From: Pigmentiphaga litoralis
GTDB taxonomy: Bacteria; Pseudomonadota; Gammaproteobacteria; Burkholderiales; Burkholderiaceae_B
Assembly: GCF_013408655.1 (NCBI RefSeq)
Contig: NZ_JACCBP010000003.1
Span: 124,001-188,000 of the forward strand
Direction: 5' to 3'
DNA length: 64,000 nt
The notes under the pieces are model-generated. The model searched no databases. It was not told where the DNA came from and worked only from the letters and a program-made list of their open reading frames with translations. Positions 25,876-35,008 of the stretch are shown here, piece by piece (the stretch's first letter is position 1; each line of letters begins with the position of its first letter). The translations under genes were made by a program, and so were the position numbers.

Positions 25876-27139
25876 GCGCCGAAGGCGAGGTCGCCCCTTG
25901 ATCGATCAGCCGCCGGATCCGCACGCTGGCGGGCGGGTGGCTGTCGTAGAACGCCGAGTGCACCGGATCCGGCGTCAGGGTCGCGGCGTTGTCGTCATAC
26001 AGCTTGACCAGCGCCGACACCAGATCGTCGGCGTTGGCGTGTTCGGTGGCGTAGCGGTCGGCTTCGAATTCGTGCTTGCGCGAATACCAGCTGCCCAGCG
26101 GCGTGAACGGAAAGCTGAATACCGGCGCTACCAGAAAGAACAGGATCAGCGCCAGCGCGCTGTTGCTGCCGGTCAGGGAAGGCTCGACGCCCAGGCCGGT
26201 ATAGAACCAGACCTTGCCCGAGAGCCAGCCCAGCAGCGCAAAGCCGGCCAGGGTCAGCGCAAAACTGAAGATCAGCCGCTTGAGGATGTGCCGATGCGTG
26301 AAGTGGCCCAGTTCGTGCGCCAGCACGGCTTCGATTTCCTGGGGCAGCAGGCGCGCGAGCAGGGTGTCGAAGAACACGATGCGTTTGCCTTTGCCAAAGC
26401 CCGTGAAATAGGCGTTGCCGTGCGCCGACCGCTTGGACCCGTCCATGACGAACAGGCCATTGAGCGAGAAGCCGCAACGCGTGGCCAGCCGGTCGATCCG
26501 GTCTACCAGAGTCTCGTCGGCCAGCGGCGTGAACGAGTTGAACAGGGGCGCGATCACGGTCGGGAACAACAGCAACAGGGTGACGTTGAACACCATCCAC
26601 ACGCCCCAGGCCCACAACCACCAGAGCGGCCCGGCGCTGTCCATCAACCACAGGATGGCGGCCACGAGCGGCAGGCCCAGCACCACCGACAGCACCAGCC
26701 CCTTGACGGCATCGGCCACGAACAGCCGCCACGTCATGCGATTGAACCCGAAGCGCGCTTCGATGCGGAACTGACGCCACAGCGTGAACGGCAGGCCCAG
26801 CACGCCCAGCACCCCAGTCACCAGCGCGATCAGCACCAATTGGCGGGCAAAGTCGCCATCGACCAGGCGTGAAGCCAGCACGTCGAGCGCCTGCAGGCCG
26901 CCCAGCAGGGTCAGCGCGAGCAGCAGCACGGCATCGAACACGATCGCGAACATGTCGAACCGCACGCGCGCCACCGTGTAGTCGGCGGCGCGGGTGTGGC
27001 TGTGCAGACCGATGCGGCCGGCAAATTCGGCGGGCACGTCGCCGCGGTGGCGCACCACATGACGGGTCTGCCGCGTGGACAGCCACAGCCTCAGCGCAAC
27101 GCCCAGCAGGAGCAGGAAGACGAACAGCAGGGTGAACAC
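25844..27139 (-). CDS. M48 family membrane metallopeptidase (Ste24/HtpX type)
   Basis: 431-residue zinc protease of the inner membrane. The zinc motif HELGH is followed by the third ligand in EADRYA (about 360). Helices surround the catalytic domain and the N-terminal half matches Ste24-type peptidases (FNRMTWRLFVAD, PLFNSFTPL). It probably takes part in quality control of membrane proteins. Upstream of and overlapping rsgA; divergent from orn. The long N-terminal membrane region distinguishes it from the shorter HtpX. Confidence 0.93.
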   Translation of the reverse strand: MFTLLFVFLLLLGVALRLWLSTRQTRHVVRHRGDVPAEFAGRIGLHSHTRAADYTVARVRFDMFAIVFDAVLLLALTLLGGLQALDVLASRLVDGDFARQLVLIALVTGVLGVLGLPFTLWRQFRIEARFGFNRMTWRLFVADAVKGLVLSVVLGLPLVAAILWLMDSAGPLWWLWAWGVWMVFNVTLLLLFPTVIAPLFNSFTPLADETLVDRIDRLATRCGFSLNGLFVMDGSKRSAHGNAYFTGFGKGKRIVFFDTLLARLLPQEIEAVLAHELGHFTHRHILKRLIFSFALTLAGFALLGWLSGKVWFYTGLGVEPSLTGSNSALALILFFLVAPVFSFPFTPLGSWYSRKHEFEADRYATEHANADDLVSALVKLYDDNAATLTPDPVHSAFYDSHPPASVRIRRLIDQGATSPSAHGAIPTPESA

Positions 27140-27308
27140 AGGCTTTGCTCGATCAAAAGTTGGGCACGCACGGCCAGGCAGGGGCGCGGACAGACTGTAT
27201 GTCGGGGCACAGGGCGCGAAAAGCCAGGGGCATCGCGCATTTGCTGCAGGCGTTGGCGGCGGCGTGTGAGAAAATCGCGGATAACCTATCGCCCGGAGTA
27301 CCGATTAT

Positions 27309-27854
27309 ATGGCCTTGAACGAAAACCACCTGGTCTGGCTGGACATGGAAATGACCGGCCTGGACCCGGCAAAAGAACGCATCATCGAGGTGGCCGTGGT
27401 CGTGACCGACGCGCAGCTCGAGGTCGTGGCCGAAGGTCCGGTGCTGGCCATCCATCAATCCGACGAACTGCTCGATGCGATGGACGCCTGGAACAAGGGC
27501 ACGCACGGCCGCAGCGGCCTGATCGAACGCGTCAAGGCGTCGACCGTGACCGAAGCCGATGCCGAAACGCAGCTGCTCGATTTCCTGTCGCAGTACGTGC
27601 CGCCGGGCAAGTCGCCGCTGTGCGGCAACACGATCAGCCAGGACCGCCGCTTCATGTTCAGCTACATGCCGCGCTTCGAGGCCTTTTTCCACTATCGCAA
27701 CCTGGACGTCAGCACCCTGAAAGAGCTGTGCCGCCGCTGGAAGCCCGAGATCTACAAGGGGTTCCAGAAAAAGAGCAAGCACGAAGCCTTGGCCGACATC
27801 TACGAGTCGATCGACGAGCTGAAGTACTACCGCGAGCACTTCCTGAAGGCCTGA
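27309..27854 (+). CDS. orn: Oligoribonuclease
   Basis: 3'-5' exoribonuclease that finishes degradation of 2-5 nucleotide RNAs and of pGpG, the linear product of c-di-GMP. 181 residues with DEDDh motifs: [11 protein letters not shown], the aspartate of [11 protein letters not shown], and KHEALADI. Length matches the family. It is divergent from the M48 gene. Confidence 0.97.
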   Translation: MALNENHLVWLDMEMTGLDPAKERIIEVAVVVTDAQLEVVAEGPVLAIHQSDELLDAMDAWNKGTHGRSGLIERVKASTVTEADAETQLLDFLSQYVPPGKSPLCGNTISQDRRFMFSYMPRFEAFFHYRNLDVSTLKELCRRWKPEIYKGFQKKSKHEALADIYESIDELKYYREHFLKA

Positions 27855-27860
27855 CGCCGG

Positions 27861-28748
27861 GTGGATCTTTTTCTGCGGATCGCCGGCATCATCACGCCGG
27901 TGTTCCTGATCGTGCTGGCGGGATGGTGGTACGGACGCGCGCGGCATCCGGACATGGCGACCTTCAACCGGATCTGCCTGGAAGTGCTGACACCGGCGCT
28001 GGTGTTTTCGGCGCTGGCGGCCAAGGACTTCGACATTCGCGGGCAATGGCCGCTCATGCTTGCCGCGGTGGGAATGGTGGCCGGCTCGGGGCTGCTGTCG
28101 TGGCCGTTTGCGCGGGTCATGGGCGTCAAGCCGCGCGCGTTGCTGCCGCCCATGATGTTCATCAATTCCGGGAACATGGGGCTGCCGCTGGCCTTGCTGG
28201 CGCTCGGGCCGACGGGCATGGCGCCCGCCGTGGCCTTCTTCATTGTCACCAATACGCTGCACTTCTCGCTGGGGGTCAAGATCCTGAGCCGGGAAGCGTC
28301 CGTGCGGGTGCTGTTACTGTCGCCGTTGATGATCGCCACCGCGCTGGGGCTGGTGTTTGCGTTCCTGTGCATCCCGGTGTCGCCCTGGGTGATGACGGGC
28401 CTCAAGATGCTCGGCGACGCGACGATTCCGATGCTGCTGTTTTCGCTGGGCGTGCGGCTGACGCACATGTCGATGCGCGGCTGGCGGATCGGCATGGCCA
28501 GCGCGGTGCTGCGGCCGGTGGTCGGCATCGCGCTGGCGTTTCCGCTGATGTGGCTGCTGCCGCTGGACAGCGTGCAGCGCACCTTGCTGTTCCTGTACGC
28601 TGCGCTGCCGCCGGCGGTGATCAACTATCTGTTCGCGGAGCAGTACAACGCCGAGCCGGACAAGGTGGCGTCCATGGTCATGATCGGCAATGCGATGGCC
28701 GTGGTGTTCGTGCCGATCGGACTGTGGCTGGGGCTGCGGGCGGGGTAG
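27861..28748 (+). CDS. AEC family transporter
   Basis: 295-residue inner-membrane carrier of the auxin efflux carrier family, with about ten hydrophobic helices. Conserved stretches include NRICLEVLTPALVFSALAAK and FINSGNMGLPLALLALG. GTG 27861 lies six bases after the orn stop, so the two are probably translated from one message. AEC members often move malate, malonate or other acids; the substrate cannot be told here. Convergent with the MATE gene. Confidence 0.9.
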   Translation: MDLFLRIAGIITPVFLIVLAGWWYGRARHPDMATFNRICLEVLTPALVFSALAAKDFDIRGQWPLMLAAVGMVAGSGLLSWPFARVMGVKPRALLPPMMFINSGNMGLPLALLALGPTGMAPAVAFFIVTNTLHFSLGVKILSREASVRVLLLSPLMIATALGLVFAFLCIPVSPWVMTGLKMLGDATIPMLLFSLGVRLTHMSMRGWRIGMASAVLRPVVGIALAFPLMWLLPLDSVQRTLLFLYAALPPAVINYLFAEQYNAEPDKVASMVMIGNAMAVVFVPIGLWLGLRAG

Positions 28749-28758
28749 GGAAGGACGG

Positions 28759-30306
28759 CTACGCCGCCGTCTGCACCGCCAGCTTGCGCACGATGCGCTG
28801 GTACCAGACCTGCAACAGCGAACCCGAAATCAGCATGCTGAACGCCGCCATCAGCCACATGCTGCCGGCACCGGGCGTGGCGCCCGGCATGAAGCGGTCG
28901 ACAATGCCTGCCAGCGATCCGGCGCCCGGACCGAACGCCAGATACCAGCCGCCGGTCAGGCCGATGCCCCACAGCGCGCCCGCCTGGATGCACATCGGGA
29001 TCACGGCGACCTTGTAGGCGCGCAGCAGGTAGGCGGTCATGCATTGCAGCGCGTCGGCCAGGTGGAACAGCGTCAACAGGTTCAGCAGCCCCAACGCCAC
29101 CATGGCCACCTTCGGGTCGTTGGTATAAGCGCCGACAATCGCCTGCCGGCCAACCAGCATCACCAATACCGTCAACACCGCGCCGGTCATGGCGAGCCGC
29201 AGGCCGGTCGCGCCGATGCGCCGCGCGCGCGGGTAGTCACCGGCGCCGATCGCCTGCGCGGTCAGGGCGCCCGTGGCCACGCCCAGCGCCATCGGCATCA
29301 TGAAGCAGACTGCGGCCAGGTTGGACATGATCTGGTGCCCGCCGGTCGCGAACACACCTTCGCGCGCCACCAGCAGCGCCATGAACGTAAACGACGTGAC
29401 TTCGATCAGGTAGGACGCGCCCATCGGCACGCCCAGGTGCAGCAGTTCACCTAGCGCCTTCCAGTCGGGGCGGCCAATACGCATGGAAAAGCGGCGATAG
29501 AACGGGTCGCGCACCAGGATCACGGCGCTGATGCCCAGGCTGATCCAGTACACCAGGGCCGTCGACAGGCCCGCGCCGACCGCGCCCATGTCCGGCGCGC
29601 CCAGGTTGCCGTAAATGAAGATCCAGTTGAAGATGAATTTCAGGCCCACGCCCAGCAGGTTGATCATCATCACGACCTTCGGGCGCGACACAGCCGTGTT
29701 CAGGGCGTAGACGGTCCGGAATACCAGGCCCGCCGGCAGCGCGATGGCCAGCATCATCAGGTAGCCGCTGACCTGGTCCCGGACTTCGGGCGACACGTCG
29801 CCCGACATGGACAGCCAGACGTCGGGGAACATCATGGCCGTGGCGCCCAGCGCGGACAGCCCCAGCGCCAGCCACACGCCCTGGCCCCAGGTGTGGCCGA
29901 TCCGGTCGAGGCGGCCAGCGCCGAAATGCTGCGCGATGATGGGGATCAGCGCGTGCAGCACGCCCATCAGGCCGACGAATACAGTGATGTAGATGGAGAC
30001 GGCCAGCGCCATGGCGGCCAGGGCGGTGGGCGAGGCGTGCCCCGTCATGGCTGTGTCCAGCACGCCGAACGCCATGCCGGCCCACTGGCCGACCAGCACC
30101 GGCCAGCCTTGTTGCAGTATCAGGCGGGCGGTGCGGCGGAAGGTGGCCGGGCCGGTCACGCCGGGTGCCTTGGGGGCGGTCGGGGATGGCGCAGGGGCGG
30201 CCGCCGATGCGGCAGCGGCGTCGGCCGGTGCGCCGGCAGGGGCTTCGCCGAACGGGGTGCGGCCGTGCGCGCCGGACCCGGATGGCGGCGTGGTCGAGGC
30301 GTTCAT
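28759..30306 (-). CDS. MATE family efflux transporter
   Basis: 515-residue multidrug/toxin exporter with twelve predicted helices. The family pattern is seen in GQWAGMAFGVLDTAMTGH near the first helix and the repeat GVATGALTAQAIGAGDYP in the second half, both typical of NorM-type proteins. The first 50 residues are an Ala/Pro/Gly-rich tail. Its ATG overlaps the stop of the ArnT-like gene (ATGA, 30303-30306), so the pair is one operon. Confidence 0.93.
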   Translation of the reverse strand: MNASTTPPSGSGAHGRTPFGEAPAGAPADAAAASAAAPAPSPTAPKAPGVTGPATFRRTARLILQQGWPVLVGQWAGMAFGVLDTAMTGHASPTALAAMALAVSIYITVFVGLMGVLHALIPIIAQHFGAGRLDRIGHTWGQGVWLALGLSALGATAMMFPDVWLSMSGDVSPEVRDQVSGYLMMLAIALPAGLVFRTVYALNTAVSRPKVVMMINLLGVGLKFIFNWIFIYGNLGAPDMGAVGAGLSTALVYWISLGISAVILVRDPFYRRFSMRIGRPDWKALGELLHLGVPMGASYLIEVTSFTFMALLVAREGVFATGGHQIMSNLAAVCFMMPMALGVATGALTAQAIGAGDYPRARRIGATGLRLAMTGAVLTVLVMLVGRQAIVGAYTNDPKVAMVALGLLNLLTLFHLADALQCMTAYLLRAYKVAVIPMCIQAGALWGIGLTGGWYLAFGPGAGSLAGIVDRFMPGATPGAGSMWLMAAFSMLISGSLLQVWYQRIVRKLAVQTAA

Positions 30307-32147
30307 TTGCGTCCGCCGGTGCCCGGCGCCGTTCTCAACAACATGAAGTACTCACGTTCGTTGGCGCTCCGTCGTGAGTCGGACGCGCGGCCGCCTTCCC
30401 AGATCACTTGGGCGCCGGCGTAATCGCCCTGGCCCACGGCGTGCCACAAGGTGCTGGCGTTGCCCTGCAGCAGCACCAGGGGGCAGTCCGCCGACCGTTC
30501 GAACACCAGGCCGTCGAACACCGCAAAAGACGCGCGCTGCGGCAAGCCCAGGCCCGCGCTGCGCACACATTCGCCGCCGCGTACGGCGGTGCCGCGCGTG
30601 GCAGCTGGACGCGATGCGCCCGCGCCTGCCTTGTTGGTTGGCACTTCGGCCAGGGCCGCGGCCAGGCTGCCCGACACTTCGCGGTAGCTCTTGCTGTAGT
30701 TGATCGACGGCAGCCACAGCGTCATTAGCAGCAGCCAGTTCACCACCACGCCGCCCGCGGCTAGCACCGTGCCGCGCCACAGGCCGGTGGGCCGCTCGCG
30801 CAGGCGCCACACCACCAGGGCGATCCACGCCAGGGTGCTCACGACGGCGATCGCCAGGGCAAGCAGCGACAGTTCCGCTTCGTACCCGGGGGTCTGGCGC
30901 GCGATGTTGCGGGCGATCTTGGGCGGCACGCCGGTCATGATGGCGATCCAGCCTAGCCAGATCACCGCCAGCGCGAACGAAAACACCATCACCGCGAACC
31001 AGTCCAGCGCGTTGATCAGGCCGCGCCGCAGGGTGGGCAGGGCCAGGGCCGCCAATACGGCGCTTGGAATCACAAAGGCCAGGAATTCGGCGTCCAGCGG
31101 CGTGCGCGTGACCAGCAGCATCAGCGCGGCGCCGATCAGCATTGCCAACGGGATCTGGATATGCGGCGCGCCCACAAAACCGCGCCAGCGCCAGATCGTC
31201 AGCAGTACCAGGGGCCACGTCGGCCACAGGAACCACAACAGATTGCGGAACGCCGCGCTGGCGCCGGGGCCGGTCAGGACGCCCAGCACGCTGGCGTTCC
31301 AGCTCCACCAGCCGCGCATCCAGTAGGGATTGAGTTCGGATGCCGGGATCCACCACGCCAGGGAAATCGCCAGGGCGATCGGCAGGCTGAGCAGGGCCAT
31401 CCACTTGACCGCTGGCCGCAGGGCCGCGCAGCGCCAGCCGGCCAGCAGCACGCCAATCACCAGCGGCGCTAGCGCCGGAAAACCGCGCGACAGGAAGGCG
31501 CCGCCCAGCGCGATGCCCAGCGTGACCGCGCCCCATCGGGGGTGGTCCAGCATGCGGGTCAGCGAATAGAAGGCGAAAGCGCCAAAAGCCAGCGCCGCCG
31601 GTTCGGCCGACGTTTCATGGCTGCGCCACAGCACGCCCAGCGTCCCCACCAGCAGCAACAGCGACGCATCGGCCAGCATGCGGCCGTAATCCCGCGCGCC
31701 GGGCTGGCCGCCAAAGGGCAGGGCCAGCGGCTGCGCTTCGGCCCGGCGAGCGAGCAGGTAGGCGCCATACCAGAGGCTGGACGAGGTGATGCCGAACCAG
31801 ATCAGATTGGGAATGCGGCTGGCGACGATCGCGCCTGCCAGCGGCTGCAGCAGCATCATGGACAGCGCGCCCAGCCAGGTGGGCAACGGCCCTTCCTGGG
31901 TGACGGCAATGCCGGCCACTTCCGGGGTGAGCCACTGGCGCCAGTCGCCATTCACGGCGGACCACATTTGCGCGTAGCCGATGACGTCTTCGGACTTCCA
32001 GGGCTCGCGGGTGATCAGGCCGGCCAGGATGTAGATCAGGCACAGACCCAGCAAGCCCCAACGCGGCAGCTTGGTCGTCGCCGTGGCGGTGAGCCGGGCG
32101 GGATTGGGCTGGTGAGGATCGGCGTAGCGCGCTGGGGAAGTGGACAT
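30303..32147 (-). CDS. ArnT-like (PMT/GT83) glycosyltransferase
   Basis: 614-residue integral membrane protein with about twelve helices. The N-terminal periplasmic loop holds the acidic motif EPWKSEDVIGYAQMW typical of dolichyl/undecaprenyl-phosphate sugar transferases such as ArnT. These take a lipid-linked sugar and put it on lipid A or other envelope acceptors. ATG 32147 is chosen over one seven codons upstream. No arn or pmr genes are nearby, so the sugar is not known. It is followed by an overlapping MATE gene. Confidence 0.85.
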   Translation of the reverse strand: MSTSPARYADPHQPNPARLTATATTKLPRWGLLGLCLIYILAGLITREPWKSEDVIGYAQMWSAVNGDWRQWLTPEVAGIAVTQEGPLPTWLGALSMMLLQPLAGAIVASRIPNLIWFGITSSSLWYGAYLLARRAEAQPLALPFGGQPGARDYGRMLADASLLLLVGTLGVLWRSHETSAEPAALAFGAFAFYSLTRMLDHPRWGAVTLGIALGGAFLSRGFPALAPLVIGVLLAGWRCAALRPAVKWMALLSLPIALAISLAWWIPASELNPYWMRGWWSWNASVLGVLTGPGASAAFRNLLWFLWPTWPLVLLTIWRWRGFVGAPHIQIPLAMLIGAALMLLVTRTPLDAEFLAFVIPSAVLAALALPTLRRGLINALDWFAVMVFSFALAVIWLGWIAIMTGVPPKIARNIARQTPGYEAELSLLALAIAVVSTLAWIALVVWRLRERPTGLWRGTVLAAGGVVVNWLLLMTLWLPSINYSKSYREVSGSLAAALAEVPTNKAGAGASRPAATRGTAVRGGECVRSAGLGLPQRASFAVFDGLVFERSADCPLVLLQGNASTLWHAVGQGDYAGAQVIWEGGRASDSRRSANEREYFMLLRTAPGTGGRK

Positions 32148-32332
32148 AAAACCTGACCGATAAAGCATGTCGACGTGCGACGCACGCCGATTGTCCGGTC
32201 AACGCGCGCGGTCTTGCTCAGGTGCGCGATGACGGGTGGCGGGGAAACCCGCCGGTTGGGGGCAGAACGACAGCAGGGTACGGATATAGCGGGGGTACAG
32301 CGGGGTACAGCGATTCAAGGGCCGGGCGGAGC

Positions 32333-32361
32333 AAAAAAGGCAGCCGCGAGGCTGCCTTTTT
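32333..32361 (-). terminator. Rho-independent terminator after rpmE2
   Basis: On the minus strand AAAAAGGCAGCC-TCGCG-GGCTGCCTTTTTT is a perfect stem with a T-run, 48 bases beyond the rpmE2 stop. Confidence 0.93.
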
Positions 32362-32408
32362 CATGGAAACGCAGCACGGGGCCGCTGTTTCGTCGCCGTC
32401 CTGCAGCC

Positions 32409-32702
32409 TTACTCGGCAGCAGGCTTGGTTTCGGCAACCACTGCTGCCGGCTTGACGGCCGACGTGGTTGCGAAACGTGCGCGGAACTTTTCAACGCGGC
32501 CCGTTTCAACGATACGCGTTTGCGCGCCGGTGTAGAACGGATGCGATTCGGAGGTCACGTCGCACTTGAAGAGCGGGTAGGTCTTGCCTTCGAATTCGAT
32601 CGACTCACGCGAGTTCAGGGTCGAACGGGTAATGAACTTGGCACCGGTTTGCAGGTCCTGGAACAGGACTTCGCGGTATTCGGGGTGAACGCCTGCTTTC
32701 AT
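32409..32702 (-). CDS. rpmE2: 50S ribosomal protein L31 type B
   Basis: 97-residue L31 of the zinc-independent class. MKAGVHPEYREVLFQDLQTG and the segment SESHPFYTGAQTRIVETGRV are diagnostic, and the CxxC zinc motif of type A is missing (a single cysteine in FKCDV). The last 20 residues are an Ala/Val/Pro-rich extension. Type B proteins are often induced on zinc starvation through Zur, but I did not see a convincing Zur box. Confidence 0.97.
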   Translation of the reverse strand: MKAGVHPEYREVLFQDLQTGAKFITRSTLNSRESIEFEGKTYPLFKCDVTSESHPFYTGAQTRIVETGRVEKFRARFATTSAVKPAAVVAETKPAAE

Positions 32703-32759
32703 GGCATTTTCCTTGGGTTGTGCGGGTCGCCAGCCGGAAGGAGGTTGCCGCGGACCGCC

Positions 32760-32775
32760 TGCAAGATGACTTGCA
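32760..32775. promoter_or_regulatory. Inverted repeat upstream of rpmE2
   Basis: TGCAAG-ATGA-CTTGCA, a 6-base dyad, lies 58 bases before the rpmE2 start. It could be an operator or a leader hairpin. It does not match the Zur consensus I know. Confidence 0.3.
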
Positions 32776-32967
32776 AGGATTCACTTGGGTTGGCCGCAGA
32801 CCGAATCGCTGGCGATCCGTGCAGTGCCCACCCGGCAAACGTTCCAACAACGTGCCCAGTTTCGATAAGTAAGCCTTAGATTATCGCGGGAAAACGCGGC
32901 GGCTGCAACTGCGCGGGGCGAAATGTTGTAGCACAGGGAAGTGAGCCTGTCGATGCAGGTCCACGGC

Positions 32968-33828
32968 TCAGCGCCCGACGATCTCGATCACGTCGCCTTG
33001 CTGCTGCAGCCGTACCGGCAGCATCCCGGGCAGCGCGTCCGCAAATTCCCGGAATTGCCTGACCCCGTACGTGCCGTCCACCGTCAGCGCGCCCACTGCC
33101 GGCTGGCGCACGACCAGCCCGGTGCGCCCGTAGCGCTCGAACTCGGCTACCGCCCGTGCCAGCGGCGTGTTCTTCAACACGATCCGGCCCTGGCGCCATG
33201 CCGTGATCTCGCTGTCGGACAATTCCACGATCGTTCCCAGCCGGCCTTTGTCATCGGCGGTCAGCCGCTGGCCGGCGCCCAGTTCGCGCGGCGCGTAGTC
33301 CTGGCCGGCGTCCTGGGAACTGGACGCCATCATTTCCGGCGACGCCGTGCTCGTGACCTTGACCGTGCCCGCTTCGACCGAAATGACGGTCCGGCCCGCC
33401 TCGATGCCGGTCTTGGCCTGGCCGACCGAGTACACCGCCCCGGTGCCTTCGACCTGCGCGGCGCCGGCCAGGACGTAAAAAGGCTGTTCGCGATTGGGCT
33501 TGATGTCGAACGACGCGCGGCCTTCTTCCACCAGCATGACGCGCCGGTTGCTGTAGAGGCGCGCGTTCACACTGGTGGCCGTGTCCAGTTGCAGCACGGT
33601 TTTGTCGGCGTCGGAATCGGCGTCGGGGAGGGTGATCGTGACGGTCTGGCCGCGGTCGGCAACGTAGTTCTGTGTGTAGCCCGGCGAGCTGCGCCAGGTC
33701 TGCCACCCTATCCAGCCGCCGCCCAGCATGCCGGCCACGACGGCAACCGCCGCCGCGCCGATGGCCACGCGGGCCAGGGGGGAATTGGGACGATCGCTGT
33801 CGTCGCGGGAAGGGTCGGGTACTGTCAT
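32968..33828 (-). CDS. FecR-like transmembrane protein without a partner sigma factor
   Basis: 286 residues from ATG 33828. A short cytoplasmic tail (about 20 residues) precedes one membrane helix (VAIGAAAVAVVAGMLGGGWIG). Then follows a periplasmic FecR domain (TVLQLDTATSVNARLYSNRR, VMLVEEGRASFDI) and an STN-like C-terminal part (NTPLARAVAEFERYGRTGLV). Standard FecR has an N-terminal anti-sigma region of about 80 residues, which is absent. No ECF sigma gene or TonB receptor gene is next to it. Function is therefore open. Confidence 0.8.
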   Translation of the reverse strand: MTVPDPSRDDSDRPNSPLARVAIGAAAVAVVAGMLGGGWIGWQTWRSSPGYTQNYVADRGQTVTITLPDADSDADKTVLQLDTATSVNARLYSNRRVMLVEEGRASFDIKPNREQPFYVLAGAAQVEGTGAVYSVGQAKTGIEAGRTVISVEAGTVKVTSTASPEMMASSSQDAGQDYAPRELGAGQRLTADDKGRLGTIVELSDSEITAWRQGRIVLKNTPLARAVAEFERYGRTGLVVRQPAVGALTVDGTYGVRQFREFADALPGMLPVRLQQQGDVIEIVGR

Positions 33829-33952
33829 GAGGCAATCTGCAATGGGTGAAGCAAGCCCACCATCGTAGCGGAATCGGCCGGCCGGCCGCTTCGACGCCCG
33901 AACCCGGCCAGGAAGCCGCCTCGCATGGGCCCCCGGATGCTGGCCGCACCCG

Positions 33953-33964
33953 CCCCCCCCCCCC
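33953..33964. repeat. Homopolymer tract of 12 C
   Basis: Uninterrupted C12 on the plus strand (G12 for the leftward genes), two bases beyond the Bug gene stop and about 125 bases before the FecR-like start. Confidence 0.95.
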
Positions 33965-33966
33965 AA

Positions 33967-34938
33967 TCAGTCCAGCTTGATGCCCGACGCCTTGACGATC
34001 TCGCCCCACTTGGCCGTTTCGGCATCGCGGAACGTGGCGAATTCGGCTGCCGTGCCGCCCAGCGGTTCGCCGCCCGACGCCGCCAGTTCTTCCCGGAAGG
34101 CCGGGTTCGCCAGCACGTCGTTCAGCGTTTTATTCAGCTTGGCGGACACGTCTGCCGGCAAGCCCGGCGGCGCCACCAGGCCGAACCATGCCGTCGACGA
34201 AAAGCCGGGCACCGTTTCGGCAATGGCCGGAATGTCATTCAGCCCCTTGACCCGCCTGGGCGACGCCACGCCCAGCGCGCGCATGCGGTCCGACTTGACG
34301 TAAGGCAACGTGCTGGGAGAGTTGTCGAACATGACCAGGATCGTGCCGCCCATCAGGTCGGTCGCGGCTGGCGCGCTGCCGCGATACGGGATGTGCATCA
34401 GGTTGACGCCCGCCTTGGTCTTGAGCAGTTCCATCGTCAGGTGGCTGGTGGTGCCGTTGCCCTGCGAGCCGTACGACACCTTGCCCGGATTGGCCTTGGT
34501 ATAGGCGATCAGTTCGGTCACGGTCTTGAAGGGGGCCGACGGATTGGCCACCAGCATGATCGGCACCGCGCACACCAGCGCGATCGGCGTAAAGCCGGTC
34601 ACGGGGTTGTAGCCCGGGTCCTTGTACAGATGCTGGTTGATGCTGAGCGGGCCGGCGGTCGACAGCAGCAGGGTGTAGCCATCCGGCTGCGCGCGCGACA
34701 CCGCCTGGGCCCCGATGTTGCCGCCCGCGCCCGGGCGGTTTTCGACCACGATGGTCTGCTTCAGCTCGGTGCCCATCCGCGCAGCCAGCTGGCGTGCGAT
34801 CAGGTCGGTGGTGCCGCCTGCGGGGAACGGGACGACCATCGTCACGGGCTTGTCGGGGAAGGCGGCGTGGGCGGTATTCAGCATGCCGGCAAGCGCCAGT
34901 CCGGCGGCAAGGGCGCCAAGGCGGTGGGTAAGGGTCAA
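33967..34938 (-). CDS. Bug-family solute-binding protein (second copy)
   Basis: 323-residue periplasmic receptor. TTG 34938 is the start since AGGAG lies eight bases upstream; the product begins with a signal peptide ending NTAHAAF. Motifs include TMVVPFPAGGTTDLIARQLA and VVENRPGAGGNIGAQAV. It is the last gene of the CMD-decarboxylase-amidohydrolase cluster and should feed that pathway with a small carboxylate. No TctAB permease genes are in the window. Confidence 0.9.
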   Translation of the reverse strand: MTLTHRLGALAAGLALAGMLNTAHAAFPDKPVTMVVPFPAGGTTDLIARQLAARMGTELKQTIVVENRPGAGGNIGAQAVSRAQPDGYTLLLSTAGPLSINQHLYKDPGYNPVTGFTPIALVCAVPIMLVANPSAPFKTVTELIAYTKANPGKVSYGSQGNGTTSHLTMELLKTKAGVNLMHIPYRGSAPAATDLMGGTILVMFDNSPSTLPYVKSDRMRALGVASPRRVKGLNDIPAIAETVPGFSSTAWFGLVAPPGLPADVSAKLNKTLNDVLANPAFREELAASGGEPLGGTAAEFATFRDAETAKWGEIVKASGIKLD

Positions 34939-35008
34939 GGGAGTCTCCTGGTGATGTTTTTTGTCGTTATGTGATGCCGGGCAGCGAACGGGGCCGCCCG
35001 TCGCGGCG

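Noticed and set aside
33953..33964. C12 tract as a frameshift switch inside a gene
   Set aside because: It is outside the coding sequence of both neighbours, so only a transcriptional effect is possible.
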